DNA from: Prolixibacteraceae bacterium
Lineage (GTDB): Bacteria; Bacteroidota; Bacteroidia; Bacteroidales; Prolixibacteraceae
Reading direction: 5' to 3'
Length of the DNA stretch: 7,725 bases
NCBI GenBank assembly: GCA_014380255.1
Contig: JACMKG010000178.1
Location: 1 to 7,725 of the forward strand
In this document: positions 1 through 6,704 of the stretch, piece after piece
Numbering within the stretch: the first letter of the stretch is position 1
Layout: every line of letters begins with the position of its first letter
The notes under the pieces: generated by a model
Seen by the model: only the letters and a program-made list of their open reading frames with translations
Told to the model about the DNA's origin: nothing
The model's database searches: none
Position numbers and translations under genes: made by a program

Positions 1-818
1 GTACGCACCCCAGTTTCAGTTTTAATGAATACATCGTTGTGTTCTGAACCAGAAAGACGGGTACCTTCAAAGCCTGATCCGTATTCAAATCCTTTGACCG
101 CGTTAATGCCCAGCATGGAAAACCCAAGGTCTGCATGCAGTTTATTAAAAACAGGCTCTCCCCAACCTGCAGGAACTCCTTTTATGACCCCGGTAATTAC
201 TCCACCCACCGTGTCATGATCACTGCCTGCTTCTTCAATTCGCGCAATCATTCGTTCTGCGGTTTCTGCATCCGGGCAGCGTACTATATTGCTTTCTGTC
301 TGGCTTAAATCAAGCTCTGTGTAGGATTTGCCGATTTCAATATCACCTACCCTTGACACATAGGCCTGGATGGAGACGCCTGCACTTCTAAGCAGCAATT
401 TGGCTAAAGCACCTGCCACAACCCGGGCAATAGTTTCACGGGCAGAAGAGCGACCTCCTCCACGATGGTCACGCGTACCGTATTTTTGGGTATACGTATA
501 ATCGGCATGTGATGGCCTGAATACATCCTTCAGATCATTGTAATCAGACGAATGTTGGTCTTTATTTCTTATAATAAAGCCAATGGGTGTACCTTGGGTC
601 TTTCCTTCAAAGATTCCGGATAGAAATTCAACCTGATCATTTTCATCGCGCTGGGTGGTAATCTTCGATTGCCCGGGCTTACGTCTATCCAGTTCATCCT
701 GGATAAAGTCCAAATCTATTTCCAGGCCGGCAGGGCATCCGTCAATTACTCCGCCAATAGCCCTTCCATGAGATTCACCAAAGGAGGTTAATCTGAAAAT
801 CTGTCCGAAACTGTTCAT
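1..818 (-). CDS. aroC: Chorismate synthase, 3' end cut by window edge
   Basis: Catalyses the last common step of aromatic amino acid synthesis, the anti-1,4 elimination of phosphate from 5-enolpyruvylshikimate-3-phosphate to chorismate, using reduced FMN in the cytoplasm. The reading frame is open from the ATG at 818 to the left edge, giving 272 residues of an enzyme usually near 360, so roughly the last quarter is missing. Family signatures are clear: [12 protein letters not shown] at residues 12-23 with IDGCPAG after it, RPSHADYTY at 101-109, and [18 protein letters not shown] at 116-133. His17 and His118 match the two conserved catalytic histidines. The N-terminus [10 protein letters not shown] is the normal family start, which fixes the initiation codon. 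Upstream is AT-rich with no clear Shine-Dalgarno sequence. The gene lies behind slyD on the same strand but a terminator sits between them, so it probably has its own promoter; I could not identify one. Identification is firm. Confidence 0.97.
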   Translation of the reverse strand, partial: MNSFGQIFRLTSFGESHGRAIGGVIDGCPAGLEIDLDFIQDELDRRKPGQSKITTQRDENDQVEFLSGIFEGKTQGTPIGFIIRNKDQHSSDYNDLKDVFRPSHADYTYTQKYGTRDHRGGGRSSARETIARVVAGALAKLLLRSAGVSIQAYVSRVGDIEIGKSYTELDLSQTESNIVRCPDAETAERMIARIEEAGSDHDTVGGVITGVIKGVPAGWGEPVFNKLHADLGFSMLGINAVKGFEYGSGFEGTRLSGSEHNDVFIKTETGVR

Positions 819-883
819 ATAAGGAAATATTAAATGAAATTGATTATAGTCTCATCCATCCTTGGGGATGAAGAAGCCATGTC

Positions 884-932
884 TGAAAATAAAAAATGTT
901 GCTTCAAAATACATGATTCTGAAACAACATTT
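884..932 (-). terminator. Intrinsic terminator downstream of slyD
   Basis: Read on the minus strand, 932-920 and 906-894 form a 13-bp stem (AAATGTTG-T-TTCA with TGAA-G-CAACATTT). Every position pairs if the central T-G is counted as a wobble pair, and the loop is 13 nt. The descending arm runs straight into a T-rich tract (CATTTTTTATTTTC). It begins 24 bp after the slyD stop codon and 75 bp before the aroC start, so it most likely ends the slyD transcript. The wobble pairs only on the minus strand; on the plus strand it would be a C-A mismatch and there is no matching T tract, which gives the direction. Confidence 0.75.
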
Positions 933-955
933 CTAAATATTATTAGTTTAACTGA

Positions 956-1543
956 TTAACAGCCGCAACCGCAACCACCTTTTCCTTCGGTGCTACAGCT
1001 TCCGTCTGAACAACCACCTTCATCATCGCAACCGCAACCGCCGCTTCCGCAGCCACAACCTCCACCTAAAGTAGCCGAGATTTCTTCATCAGTAGCCTCT
1101 CTTACTTCCAGGATCTGTCCTTTAAAAAATAGATTCTCACCAGCCAATGGATGGTTAAAGTCCATTTTTACAGTATCATCGGTAATTTCCATTACCAGCC
1201 CATTCAAGCGCTGGCCGCTGGTGCTCATCATTGGAACAGTATTGCCTACTGAAACAATTTCTTCGTCAAATTCACCATCTATAATAAAAAGATGTTTTGG
1301 GAGATCAACAATGGCATTCTCGTCCAACTCTCCATAAGCATCAACATCTGCCAAACTTATTTCAAACGGGTTGCCCACTTCGATTCCTTCTAACATGGAT
1401 TCGAATTTTGGAAGCATTAAACCTGCACCAAAGACAAAACTTAACGGTTTCTCGCTGGTTGCCTGCTCAATCAATTCGCCCTCAGCATCGTCATAATGAA
1501 GGTCATATGTCAGTGAAACCATCTTGTTTTTACCTATTTTCAT
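956..1543 (-). CDS. slyD: FKBP-type (SlyD-like) peptidyl-prolyl isomerase with Cys-rich tail
   Basis: A 195-residue cytoplasmic peptidyl-prolyl cis-trans isomerase and probable chaperone of the SlyD type. Residues 8-72 show the FKBP pattern (VSLTYDL, a GELIEQ strand, PLSFVFGAGLMLPKFESMLEG, then DAYGE at 68-72). Residues about 75-125 are the inserted IF domain that gives SlyD its chaperone activity. DFNHPLAGENLFF at 128-140 is the return to the FKBP domain and the most diagnostic motif. The tail from 160 is almost only Gly, Cys, Ser and acidic residues, with nine cysteines (163, 165, 170, 172, 178, 183, 191, 193, 195) and no histidine; the SlyD tail in Enterobacteria is His-rich and binds nickel. 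I chose the ATG at 1543 because an in-frame upstream start at 1648 would add 35 hydrophobic residues unlike any FKBP, and because a possible promoter lies inside that stretch. Monocistronic in appearance. Confidence 0.93.
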   Translation of the reverse strand: MKIGKNKMVSLTYDLHYDDAEGELIEQATSEKPLSFVFGAGLMLPKFESMLEGIEVGNPFEISLADVDAYGELDENAIVDLPKHLFIIDGEFDEEIVSVGNTVPMMSTSGQRLNGLVMEITDDTVKMDFNHPLAGENLFFKGQILEVREATDEEISATLGGGCGCGSGGCGCDDEGGCSDGSCSTEGKGGCGCGC

Positions 1544-1593
1544 AGCTTTCTGTTTTATTTTAATTTTAAATAATAGTACAAAGAAATAAAAAT

Positions 1594-1627
1594 CGAAGAT
1601 AATATAAAAAATATCTGCTTCTACAAT
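1594..1627 (-). promoter_or_regulatory. Possible slyD promoter
   Basis: On the minus strand TATCTTCG (1601-1594) matches seven of eight positions of the Bacteroidota -7 element TAnnTTTG. ATTG (1627-1624) stands 22 bp upstream as a poor -33 box. It would place transcription start about 40-45 nt before the ATG at 1543. The same TATCTTCGATTT string occurs upstream of the gene starting at 6495. Spacing is at the long end, so this is tentative. Confidence 0.35.
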
Positions 1628-1731
1628 CTTATTTGTTAAAGATAACATCAGAAACAGACTTTGGTTTATAGCCTATTCTGCATCTTCAGCGCTCTATTGA
1701 TTGAAATGTTTGCTATTATCTATACTGGAAA

Positions 1732-1991
1732 TCATTTTTTCACCATTCTGGTACTGATACGACTGTTTCCTTCTCTTACCTCAATGATGTAAAGGCCCGG
1801 ATCCAATTGATCTAATCCATTGATGGTTTGGTTATTTGACACATTTCTGTACTCGAATAATTTTCTTCCCGTGATATCTAAAACATTAACATTGGCTACT
1901 TCTTTTATCCCGCTTACTTTAAAGTAGTTTACAAAAGGATTGGGATATACAGATACTAATTAGGATCAGGCGGTAAGCCCCAAAAGCTGCC
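1732..1991 (-). pseudogene. Orphan type IX secretion C-terminal sorting domain remnant
   Basis: Seventy-five codons (1959 down to 1735, stop TGA at 1732-1734) translate into a typical type A Por secretion sorting domain. VYPNPFVNYFKV opens it, VNVLDITGRKLFEY forms the middle strand, NGLDQLDPGLYIIEV follows, and it ends TRMVKK. Such domains sit at the C-terminus of secreted proteins, guide them through the T9SS, and are cleaved at the surface. Here there is no start codon and no cargo protein: an in-frame TAA (1962-1960) stands directly before the first codon. In the next frame 1991-1959 reads GSFWGLPPDPN, the kind of Pro/Asp linker expected before YPNPF. It would join cleanly to LVSVYPNPF if one T were restored to the AATTAG run. 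Further upstream no T9SS cargo can be read. I interpret it as the frameshifted tail of a deleted surface protein; a sequencing error could explain the shift but not the missing cargo. Confidence 0.75.
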
Positions 1992-2020
1992 TCAGTTTGA
2001 AGATCTGAATTAAAAGAAAC

Positions 2021-2047
2021 TGATGGATTGATGGACTGATGGATTGA
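2021..2047. repeat. 8-bp tandem repeat, about 3.4 copies
   Basis: Three units TGATGGAT, TGATGGAC and TGATGGAT follow one another without gaps and end with a partial TGA. The array lies between the sorting-domain remnant and the end of the GtrA gene, in sequence with no convincing gene. No function is evident. Confidence 0.8.
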
Positions 2048-2171
2048 ACACTAAATATGGATCTTTGATCATTGCATCCTGCTATGGCCTTAGCCTTTTG
2101 TTTTGAATCTACAACAATTTCCATAGCCATGTAATTGATGCGATCGATTTATTGGTCCTAAATAGTCGGGG

Positions 2172-2681
2172 TTAAAAGGCTGTAAGCCGGGTAGTTTTAA
2201 AAGTATAAAACTTCTGAACAAAATAACTGTAAACCACCACGATAACAGTAGTAATAACTTTTGCGAGCGTTGGCCATAAACCAACAAACTCAACCAATAC
2301 CTTAATGAAGAAATAGTTCAGAAATATAGATCCTGAGACGGATAGCATGTAGCGCATTAATTGCACGCGTCCACGAATTTCAGAAGCTGAGAATGTAATA
2401 TACTTCGCCAGCAAAAATCCTGTAAAAAAAGTGATAGGAAAAACAATCAGAAAGGCGCTAATATGGGGACTGATAGAAACAATCCCCATATCAACGACTT
2501 TCTTATCAAGAATAAAGTTGTAGCAAATAAAATAAAGAGAAATATCAAGCACGGTATTAAATCCTCCGGTTGCTGCATACCGGAATGTTTGGATTGGTAT
2601 CAGCTTCTGAAAAGGAATGTAAAATATATCAATAACCCGTATGATTAAGTCTCGAAAGTTCTTTACTACATTACGCAGCAT
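2172..2681 (-). CDS. GtrA-like family membrane protein
   Basis: A 169-residue integral membrane protein of the GtrA family (PF04138 type). Members are small four-helix proteins; several work in surface polysaccharide or O-antigen glucosylation by helping move undecaprenyl-linked sugars across the inner membrane. Hydrophobic segments lie at about 34-57, 74-97, 109-131 and 134-155. The first carries the family opening FRYAATGGFNTVLDISLYF at 33-51. The second ends in LLAKYITF, and the last ends in YSYFVQKFYTFK at 151-162, which matches the usual aromatic and basic C-terminal pattern. An amphipathic stretch of about 30 residues precedes the first helix. It is the last gene of the minus-strand cluster, 34 bp after the phosphosulfolactate synthase stop codon. 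No clear Shine-Dalgarno sequence precedes the ATG and I found no convincing terminator after it. The family is clear; the substrate is unknown. Confidence 0.88.
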   Translation of the reverse strand: MLRNVVKNFRDLIIRVIDIFYIPFQKLIPIQTFRYAATGGFNTVLDISLYFICYNFILDKKVVDMGIVSISPHISAFLIVFPITFFTGFLLAKYITFSASEIRGRVQLMRYMLSVSGSIFLNYFFIKVLVEFVGLWPTLAKVITTVIVVVYSYFVQKFYTFKTTRLTAF

Positions 2682-2715
2682 AAATCAGATATTTGGTATA
2701 AAAACGACCGTTTAT

Positions 2716-3486
2716 TTACGAACTAGCCGACGGTAAGAATGTAAGCAACGTATCTCCACGAAGTCCAAGACGAAGCGTTTCAAGCGAAATGATCTCGTTG
2801 GTAGCAATATTCCCCAGGTTGACGTTAGGTCCCAGAAGCTTGAGGAACCATACCTGTTGAGTTTTCAATGGCGCTTCCCATAGGATAGTATCCGGATCAA
2901 GGGCTTTTTTAATATCAAATATTAATTCAAAATTAGCGGTCCCATCGTCATTATATATTCCCATGTTGCCACTCTCACGTGCCTCGGCAATAACTTTCCA
3001 GGCACCTGCATTCAATTCTGTTTGCATGTATGAGATCCATTGCTCGTTTGAAATCTCTTTTCCTTTAAGCTTTGAACCTACTTCCGATAAAACAGTATAT
3101 TCTTTACTTAAGGTGGCAATGTATTCACATTTAAGCTGATGGTCCAGTTCCATAACCCCATCAGATACTTCAACCATTTCCAGTTTAAATTCATCCAGGA
3201 AACGGCGATAATCATCAAACATATTGCGGACGGCAAACGCTTCAAACAAAGTACCCCCGAAATAGGGTTTCAACCCAGCTGATTTGTAAAGTTCTATTTT
3301 TTCGGCTAATCGGTTGGTAATAATGGAAGTGCCAAATCCAAGTTTTATAAGGTCGCAATAAGGAGCGGATATGTCGCATAAGTCTTCGGCTTCGCGTAAG
3401 CTCAATCCTTTATCCATGACCATGGTTAATCCGCTTTCGCGTGGCTTTGCCGGGCGATCAGGCATGTGGGGCAATCGAAAATTCAT
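2716..3486 (-). CDS. comA: Phosphosulfolactate synthase (ComA family)
   Basis: A 256-residue TIM-barrel enzyme of the (2R)-phospho-3-sulfolactate synthase family, which adds sulfite to phosphoenolpyruvate with Mg2+. In methanogens this is the first step of coenzyme M synthesis; in Bacillus the homologue YitD serves sulfolactate formation. Conserved blocks appear in family order: GLTMVMDKGL at 19-28, IKLGFGTS at 47-54, YFGGTLFE at 75-82, VEVSDG at 105-110, LSEVGSK at 133-139, EARESG at 168-173, WEAPLKTQQ at 203-211, NVNLGNI at 221-227 and ETLRLGLRGDT at 236-246. Length is normal and nothing looks broken. The start lies 3 bp after the stop of the upstream TPR gene, so translation is probably coupled. 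No phosphosulfolactate phosphatase (ComB) or sulfolactate dehydrogenase is nearby, so the product's fate is not shown. The gene symbol reflects the family; function in this organism is inferred. Confidence 0.92.
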   Translation of the reverse strand: MNFRLPHMPDRPAKPRESGLTMVMDKGLSLREAEDLCDISAPYCDLIKLGFGTSIITNRLAEKIELYKSAGLKPYFGGTLFEAFAVRNMFDDYRRFLDEFKLEMVEVSDGVMELDHQLKCEYIATLSKEYTVLSEVGSKLKGKEISNEQWISYMQTELNAGAWKVIAEARESGNMGIYNDDGTANFELIFDIKKALDPDTILWEAPLKTQQVWFLKLLGPNVNLGNIATNEIISLETLRLGLRGDTLLTFLPSASS

Positions 3487-3489
3487 TGG

Positions 3490-4905
3490 TTAAAGTTTCG
3501 TTGATTGATATTGTGAAATAAGTTTTTTTATTGATTCTATTTTTAATGCTTCAGGGTAAAATTCAAACAATTCACTACTTTTACTGTAATCGATTTTTAA
3601 GGCGCTTTCAAAGTGGCAGGCAGCTTCCAGTTCCTCATTTTTATCAAGGAGGTAAGCGGTAAGCCGATAGTCAAGATAGGCATTTGACTTGTTGATTTTA
3701 TTGGCAGCCTTGAGTATCTGTATGGCCATGTCCGTATTGTTCTGGTCGTAATACATCTCTGAATAAGATAGCCAGTTTTCAATGTTGTCAGGTTCAAGGG
3801 TAGTAGCCATCTCAAAGGCCATTACTGCTTCTTTTATCTCATCCATCTCTGCATGAACCTTTGCATTCATCGACCAGAAGTCTGCATTATCGCTCTCCAG
3901 CTCCAATGCTTTTTTAAAGAAAGCCTGTGCCTCTGTTAGTTTGCCATCCGACCACATGATTAAGCCTGACCCATACCATGCACTTGAATTCTCTTCATTC
4001 AGCCGGATAGCTATCTGATAATTTTCCAGAGCCTCATTATACCTTTCAGTGTTCAGATAGCACTCTGCCAGGTAGCAATAAGCATCATCATTTTCTTTAT
4101 CCAGCAACAAATATTCCTGGTAACAGGCAATGGCTTCGTCAAATTGGTTGTTATTGGCCAAGGCATTTGCCTTGTTGAAATGAGAATGTAAAAAATCCTC
4201 ATTCAGCACAAGGGCATAATCGTAAGCTTCAATAGCTTTGTCAAATTTGCCCATTCTATTATATGTAATCCCGATGTTATACCATACAGAATGGTTAAAA
4301 GGATCAATATCCAGGTATTTGTTGTAAAACTCGATACTCTTGTCGAACTGCGAATCGCGGTCGTAATAATAACCCAATTCATACAGGACAATTTCATTTT
4401 TAGAGTTATACTGATGAGCTTTCTCCAGGTATTTAATCGCAAGGAATGTTTCACCTGCCTGTCCAAAAGATATCCCGATGTTATATAACGTTTCATCCAG
4501 CTCATCAAGAGGCATACTAAGTGCATGCTCGAAAGCTTTAAGGGCTCTTTTTACATCCCCCTGTAAATTATAGGCTGCTCCCTTGGTTAGATATAACTCG
4601 GGATTGTTTTTATCGATTCGCTCAATAAAATTCAAAATGTCCAGGCATTCTTCCAGCTTCTCCTCGTGGAGGAATATTTGCGCCCGCCGAATTTGTATAG
4701 AAATAGCATTGGGGTGAATGTTAAGGCCGCATTCCACCGCTTCCCGGGCAAGCGAAATCTCTCCCTCTTCCAGAAAATAATCAATAATTCCCTCCATCTC
4801 AAATACATCAAAGTAATGGGAAGTATTATTGCTGATCATTTCATTGAAACGTGCTATCGCCTCCTGAAAATCATCTTCTTCAAAATCTCTGGCGTCCTCG
4901 TTCAT
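3490..4905 (-). CDS. Tetratricopeptide repeat protein
   Basis: A 471-residue protein made almost wholly of TPR helix pairs, with about twelve 34-residue repeats from residue 35 to 441. Clear examples are VWYNIGITYNRMGKFDKAIE (207-226), CYLAECYLNTERYNEALENY (277-296) and AWYGSGLIMWSDGKLTEAQA (309-328), each with the usual Gly/Ala, Tyr and C-terminal Pro or Asn positions. The N-terminus (residues 1-20) is very acidic. There is no signal peptide or membrane segment, so it should be a cytoplasmic scaffold or adaptor. TPR folds bind other proteins, and no catalytic domain is visible. The start at 4905 fits the frame and spacing; the neighbouring ATG at 4910-4912 is out of frame. The stop codon is 3 bp before the phosphosulfolactate synthase start, and the DUF4301 gene ends 48 bp upstream. 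The tight link makes a partner among those enzymes plausible, but no binding target can be read from the sequence. Confidence 0.92.
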   Translation of the reverse strand: MNEDARDFEEDDFQEAIARFNEMISNNTSHYFDVFEMEGIIDYFLEEGEISLAREAVECGLNIHPNAISIQIRRAQIFLHEEKLEECLDILNFIERIDKNNPELYLTKGAAYNLQGDVKRALKAFEHALSMPLDELDETLYNIGISFGQAGETFLAIKYLEKAHQYNSKNEIVLYELGYYYDRDSQFDKSIEFYNKYLDIDPFNHSVWYNIGITYNRMGKFDKAIEAYDYALVLNEDFLHSHFNKANALANNNQFDEAIACYQEYLLLDKENDDAYCYLAECYLNTERYNEALENYQIAIRLNEENSSAWYGSGLIMWSDGKLTEAQAFFKKALELESDNADFWSMNAKVHAEMDEIKEAVMAFEMATTLEPDNIENWLSYSEMYYDQNNTDMAIQILKAANKINKSNAYLDYRLTAYLLDKNEELEAACHFESALKIDYSKSSELFEFYPEALKIESIKKLISQYQSTKL

Positions 4906-4925
4906 ATGCTTGCATTATAAGATTG

Positions 4926-4933
4926 CAAATTTA
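4926..4933 (-). promoter_or_regulatory. Possible internal -7 element before the TPR gene
   Basis: TAAATTTG on the minus strand is a full match to the Bacteroidota -7 consensus TAnnTTTG, and lies 20 bp upstream of the TPR start codon in the 48-bp gap after DUF4301. No TTTG box is seen at the expected distance upstream, so it may be chance in AT-rich sequence or a weak internal promoter of the operon. Confidence 0.3.
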
Positions 4934-4953
4934 AGAATACTTTTTGATTTGAA

Positions 4954-6495
4954 TCATTTTGTTTGATGCTCTTTTCTCAATAGGTCTGTTACTGTCTTTA
5001 CAGGGTTAAATGTTTCTACCGGAACTTCTATAAACATGGTAATCCAATCCGACATGGCTCCGTTCCACAATCCGGGTAATTCCTGCGCCTTTAACTCTTT
5101 TCCGTCTTTCGACTTGTTTGAAATAAACCCTGTTTCAGGATCACTGTAGTCCAACAGGTTATATTTTGCTACCCGGTAGTTTTTAACGGCACAAACCAGG
5201 TCTACAGGGTTGAAGTGAGTGGCATGCCGGGCTATGGATGCCTGTTCCTCATTGCTGAAATCAATCTGCGAACTTTCTACAATCTGCAGGGAAACCGATC
5301 CATCTCTGTTTTCAGCAAAAAACGGGCCGCCTCCCGGCTCTCCCAGATTTTGAACCATGCCACAAACGCGGATTGGACGGTTGAATTTATTAATAAAATA
5401 GTGATACAGCTCTTCCTTTTCACTGTAATACTGATCATGAGGCGGAATAACATTCAGCACATTTTCAAGGAAATTGGAAGCCTCGGCATAAAAAGCGCTT
5501 TCCAGGGCGCTGTAATGATGCGTATCCAGCATTTTCTGATAGGAGAATATCTCATCCTGCAGGTTTAGCAATGCTCCTGCCAGCGCCTTTTTATAATCAA
5601 TGGTGGGCTTTTTCAACTGATCGGGCACCACATTGTCGATATTCTTGATGAAAATAACATCCGCCTGTAAATCGTTCAGGTTTTCCAATAAAGCTCCATG
5701 GCCTGCCGGCCTGAAGAGTAAACTGCCATCACTGTTCCTGAACGGCTCATTGGCCGGGGTTACAGCAATGGTATCCGTGGATGGCTTTTGCTGTGAAAAG
5801 CTTACCTCATATTTGACACCGAAAAGTTGTTCATACTTAGGGACTATCTCACTCACATGTTGATCGAAGGCTGCCTGGTGTTCAGGTGAAACAGTAAAGT
5901 GAATCTTCACCACAGCCGCGTTGTTCCTGGAATAAGAGGCACCTTCCACAAAATGTTCTTCCAGCGGGGTCCGGTATCCATCGGGATAGGTGTGGAACTT
6001 TAACAGCCCTTTGGGTAAATTCCCGTAATTAAGGCCTTGCTCCAGAAGTTTCCATTCAAGTAACTTTTGCAAAGGGACATCCTCGATAGCTATGTTTTCC
6101 TTTGTGGCCAACTGTTTCAAGTCATCATAAAAGGCAAACTGATCAAGCTGCTCCAGGAATTTGGCTACCTCTTTATCTTTTACAACTTCTGAATGTTCTT
6201 TCCCGTTCTGCAAATCCTCGAGGGCACTGAACAAGGATTTAAACATCCGGCTGGCAGCTCCCGAGGCTGGTACAAATTTTACCACCTCCAGCCCTTCGGC
6301 CACCTTCTGCTCAAAAACATCGATGTATCTCTGTACCTCCGCTTCCGTGAGCCTTACCAGTCCATGATACGGACTGGCAGCTTCACTGAGTTTCAGGAAT
6401 GGAAATCCTGCCTTGAAATTCTCAATCTGTTGCTCCACCAAGTCAACCTGACTTCCCCGGGCAACAATCTGCTTTATATCTTCTGGTCTAAACAT
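4954..6495 (-). CDS. DUF4301 family protein, nucleotidyltransferase-like
   Basis: A 513-residue soluble protein that I recognise as the DUF4301 family of Bacteroidota, full length and uncharacterised. Motifs in order resemble UDP-sugar pyrophosphorylases: KFVPASGAASRMFKSL at 73-88 takes the place of the glycine-rich nucleotide loop with its basic residue, FRPAGHGALLENLN at 261-274 resembles the PPGHG loop, and DVIFIKNIDNVV at 279-290 resembles the strand ending in the metal-binding Asp. Towards the C-terminus stand RVCGMVQNLGEPGGGPF (376-392), HFNPVDLVCAVKNY (427-440) and LPGLWNGAMSDW (473-484), which look too conserved-like to be structural only. There is no signal peptide or membrane helix. 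It is the first gene of the minus-strand cluster. The start at 6495 (MFRPEDIKQI) is the first in-frame ATG after the divergent intergenic region. Family membership is fairly sure; transferase activity is inference from motifs. Confidence 0.88.
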   Translation of the reverse strand: MFRPEDIKQIVARGSQVDLVEQQIENFKAGFPFLKLSEAASPYHGLVRLTEAEVQRYIDVFEQKVAEGLEVVKFVPASGAASRMFKSLFSALEDLQNGKEHSEVVKDKEVAKFLEQLDQFAFYDDLKQLATKENIAIEDVPLQKLLEWKLLEQGLNYGNLPKGLLKFHTYPDGYRTPLEEHFVEGASYSRNNAAVVKIHFTVSPEHQAAFDQHVSEIVPKYEQLFGVKYEVSFSQQKPSTDTIAVTPANEPFRNSDGSLLFRPAGHGALLENLNDLQADVIFIKNIDNVVPDQLKKPTIDYKKALAGALLNLQDEIFSYQKMLDTHHYSALESAFYAEASNFLENVLNVIPPHDQYYSEKEELYHYFINKFNRPIRVCGMVQNLGEPGGGPFFAENRDGSVSLQIVESSQIDFSNEEQASIARHATHFNPVDLVCAVKNYRVAKYNLLDYSDPETGFISNKSKDGKELKAQELPGLWNGAMSDWITMFIEVPVETFNPVKTVTDLLRKEHQTK

Positions 6496-6534
6496 ATCTT
6501 ACTGTTTGTGTACCATAAATTTAAAGATTCAAAT

Positions 6535-6570
6535 CGAAGATACCATTGATTTAAGAACTTATTCACCAAA
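6535..6570 (-). promoter_or_regulatory. Possible promoter of the DUF4301-TPR-comA-gtrA operon
   Basis: On the minus strand TATCTTCG (6542-6535) matches seven of eight positions of TAnnTTTG, with TTTG (6570-6567) 24 bp upstream, longer than the usual spacing. It lies about 40 bp before the ATG at 6495. The longer string TATCTTCGATTT is identical to that before slyD. Weak evidence. Confidence 0.3.
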
Positions 6571-6572
6571 AA

Positions 6573-6592
6573 GTTTTAAACCGGTTTTAAAC
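6573..6592. repeat. Direct repeat with embedded palindrome
   Basis: GTTTTAAAC occurs twice, separated by CG, and the junction forms the perfect 10-bp palindrome AAACCGGTTT. It sits just upstream of the possible operon promoter on the minus strand. The form suits a dimeric DNA-binding protein, but no regulator is known to me for this site. Confidence 0.5.
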
Positions 6593-6704
6593 AAATCAAT
6601 TATGACTTATTGCATCTAACGCACAGTGAATCAATTATATTCATCTATATCAAATTGCCTTGAATTGAGATTCTAATTGTTTGTGCCCTTTAATTAGAAA
6701 AACA

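Noticed and set aside
857..870. Small hairpin CATCC-TTGG-GGATG in the aroC leader
   Set aside because: A 5-bp stem without a T tract, conserved sequence or leader peptide is too weak to call a regulator.
990..1337. Plus-strand frame with proline-rich repeats
   Set aside because: It is the antisense of the Gly/Cys codons of slyD (GGC and TGC runs read backwards as proline and glutamine codons) and has no independent support.
1544..1648. In-frame N-terminal extension of slyD by 35 residues, rich in Phe, Ile and Leu
   Set aside because: It is unlike FKBP N-termini, has only three residues before the next acidic ones and no signal peptidase site, and overlaps the likely promoter. The start at 1543 gives a normal SlyD length.
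2081..2127. Inverted repeat GCTATGG / CCATAGC as a terminator for the operon
   Set aside because: Only 7 bp with a 33-bp loop and no T tract on the minus strand, so it cannot be supported as a terminator.
1966..2130. Minus-strand 54-codon frame downstream of the GtrA gene
   Set aside because: It runs through the tandem repeat and into the pseudogene linker in a different frame, has no recognisable domain or ribosome binding site, and reads like chance.
2090..2293. Minus-strand 67-codon frame overlapping the end of the GtrA gene
   Set aside because: It is mostly an out-of-frame reading of the GtrA coding sequence, which has clear family motifs.
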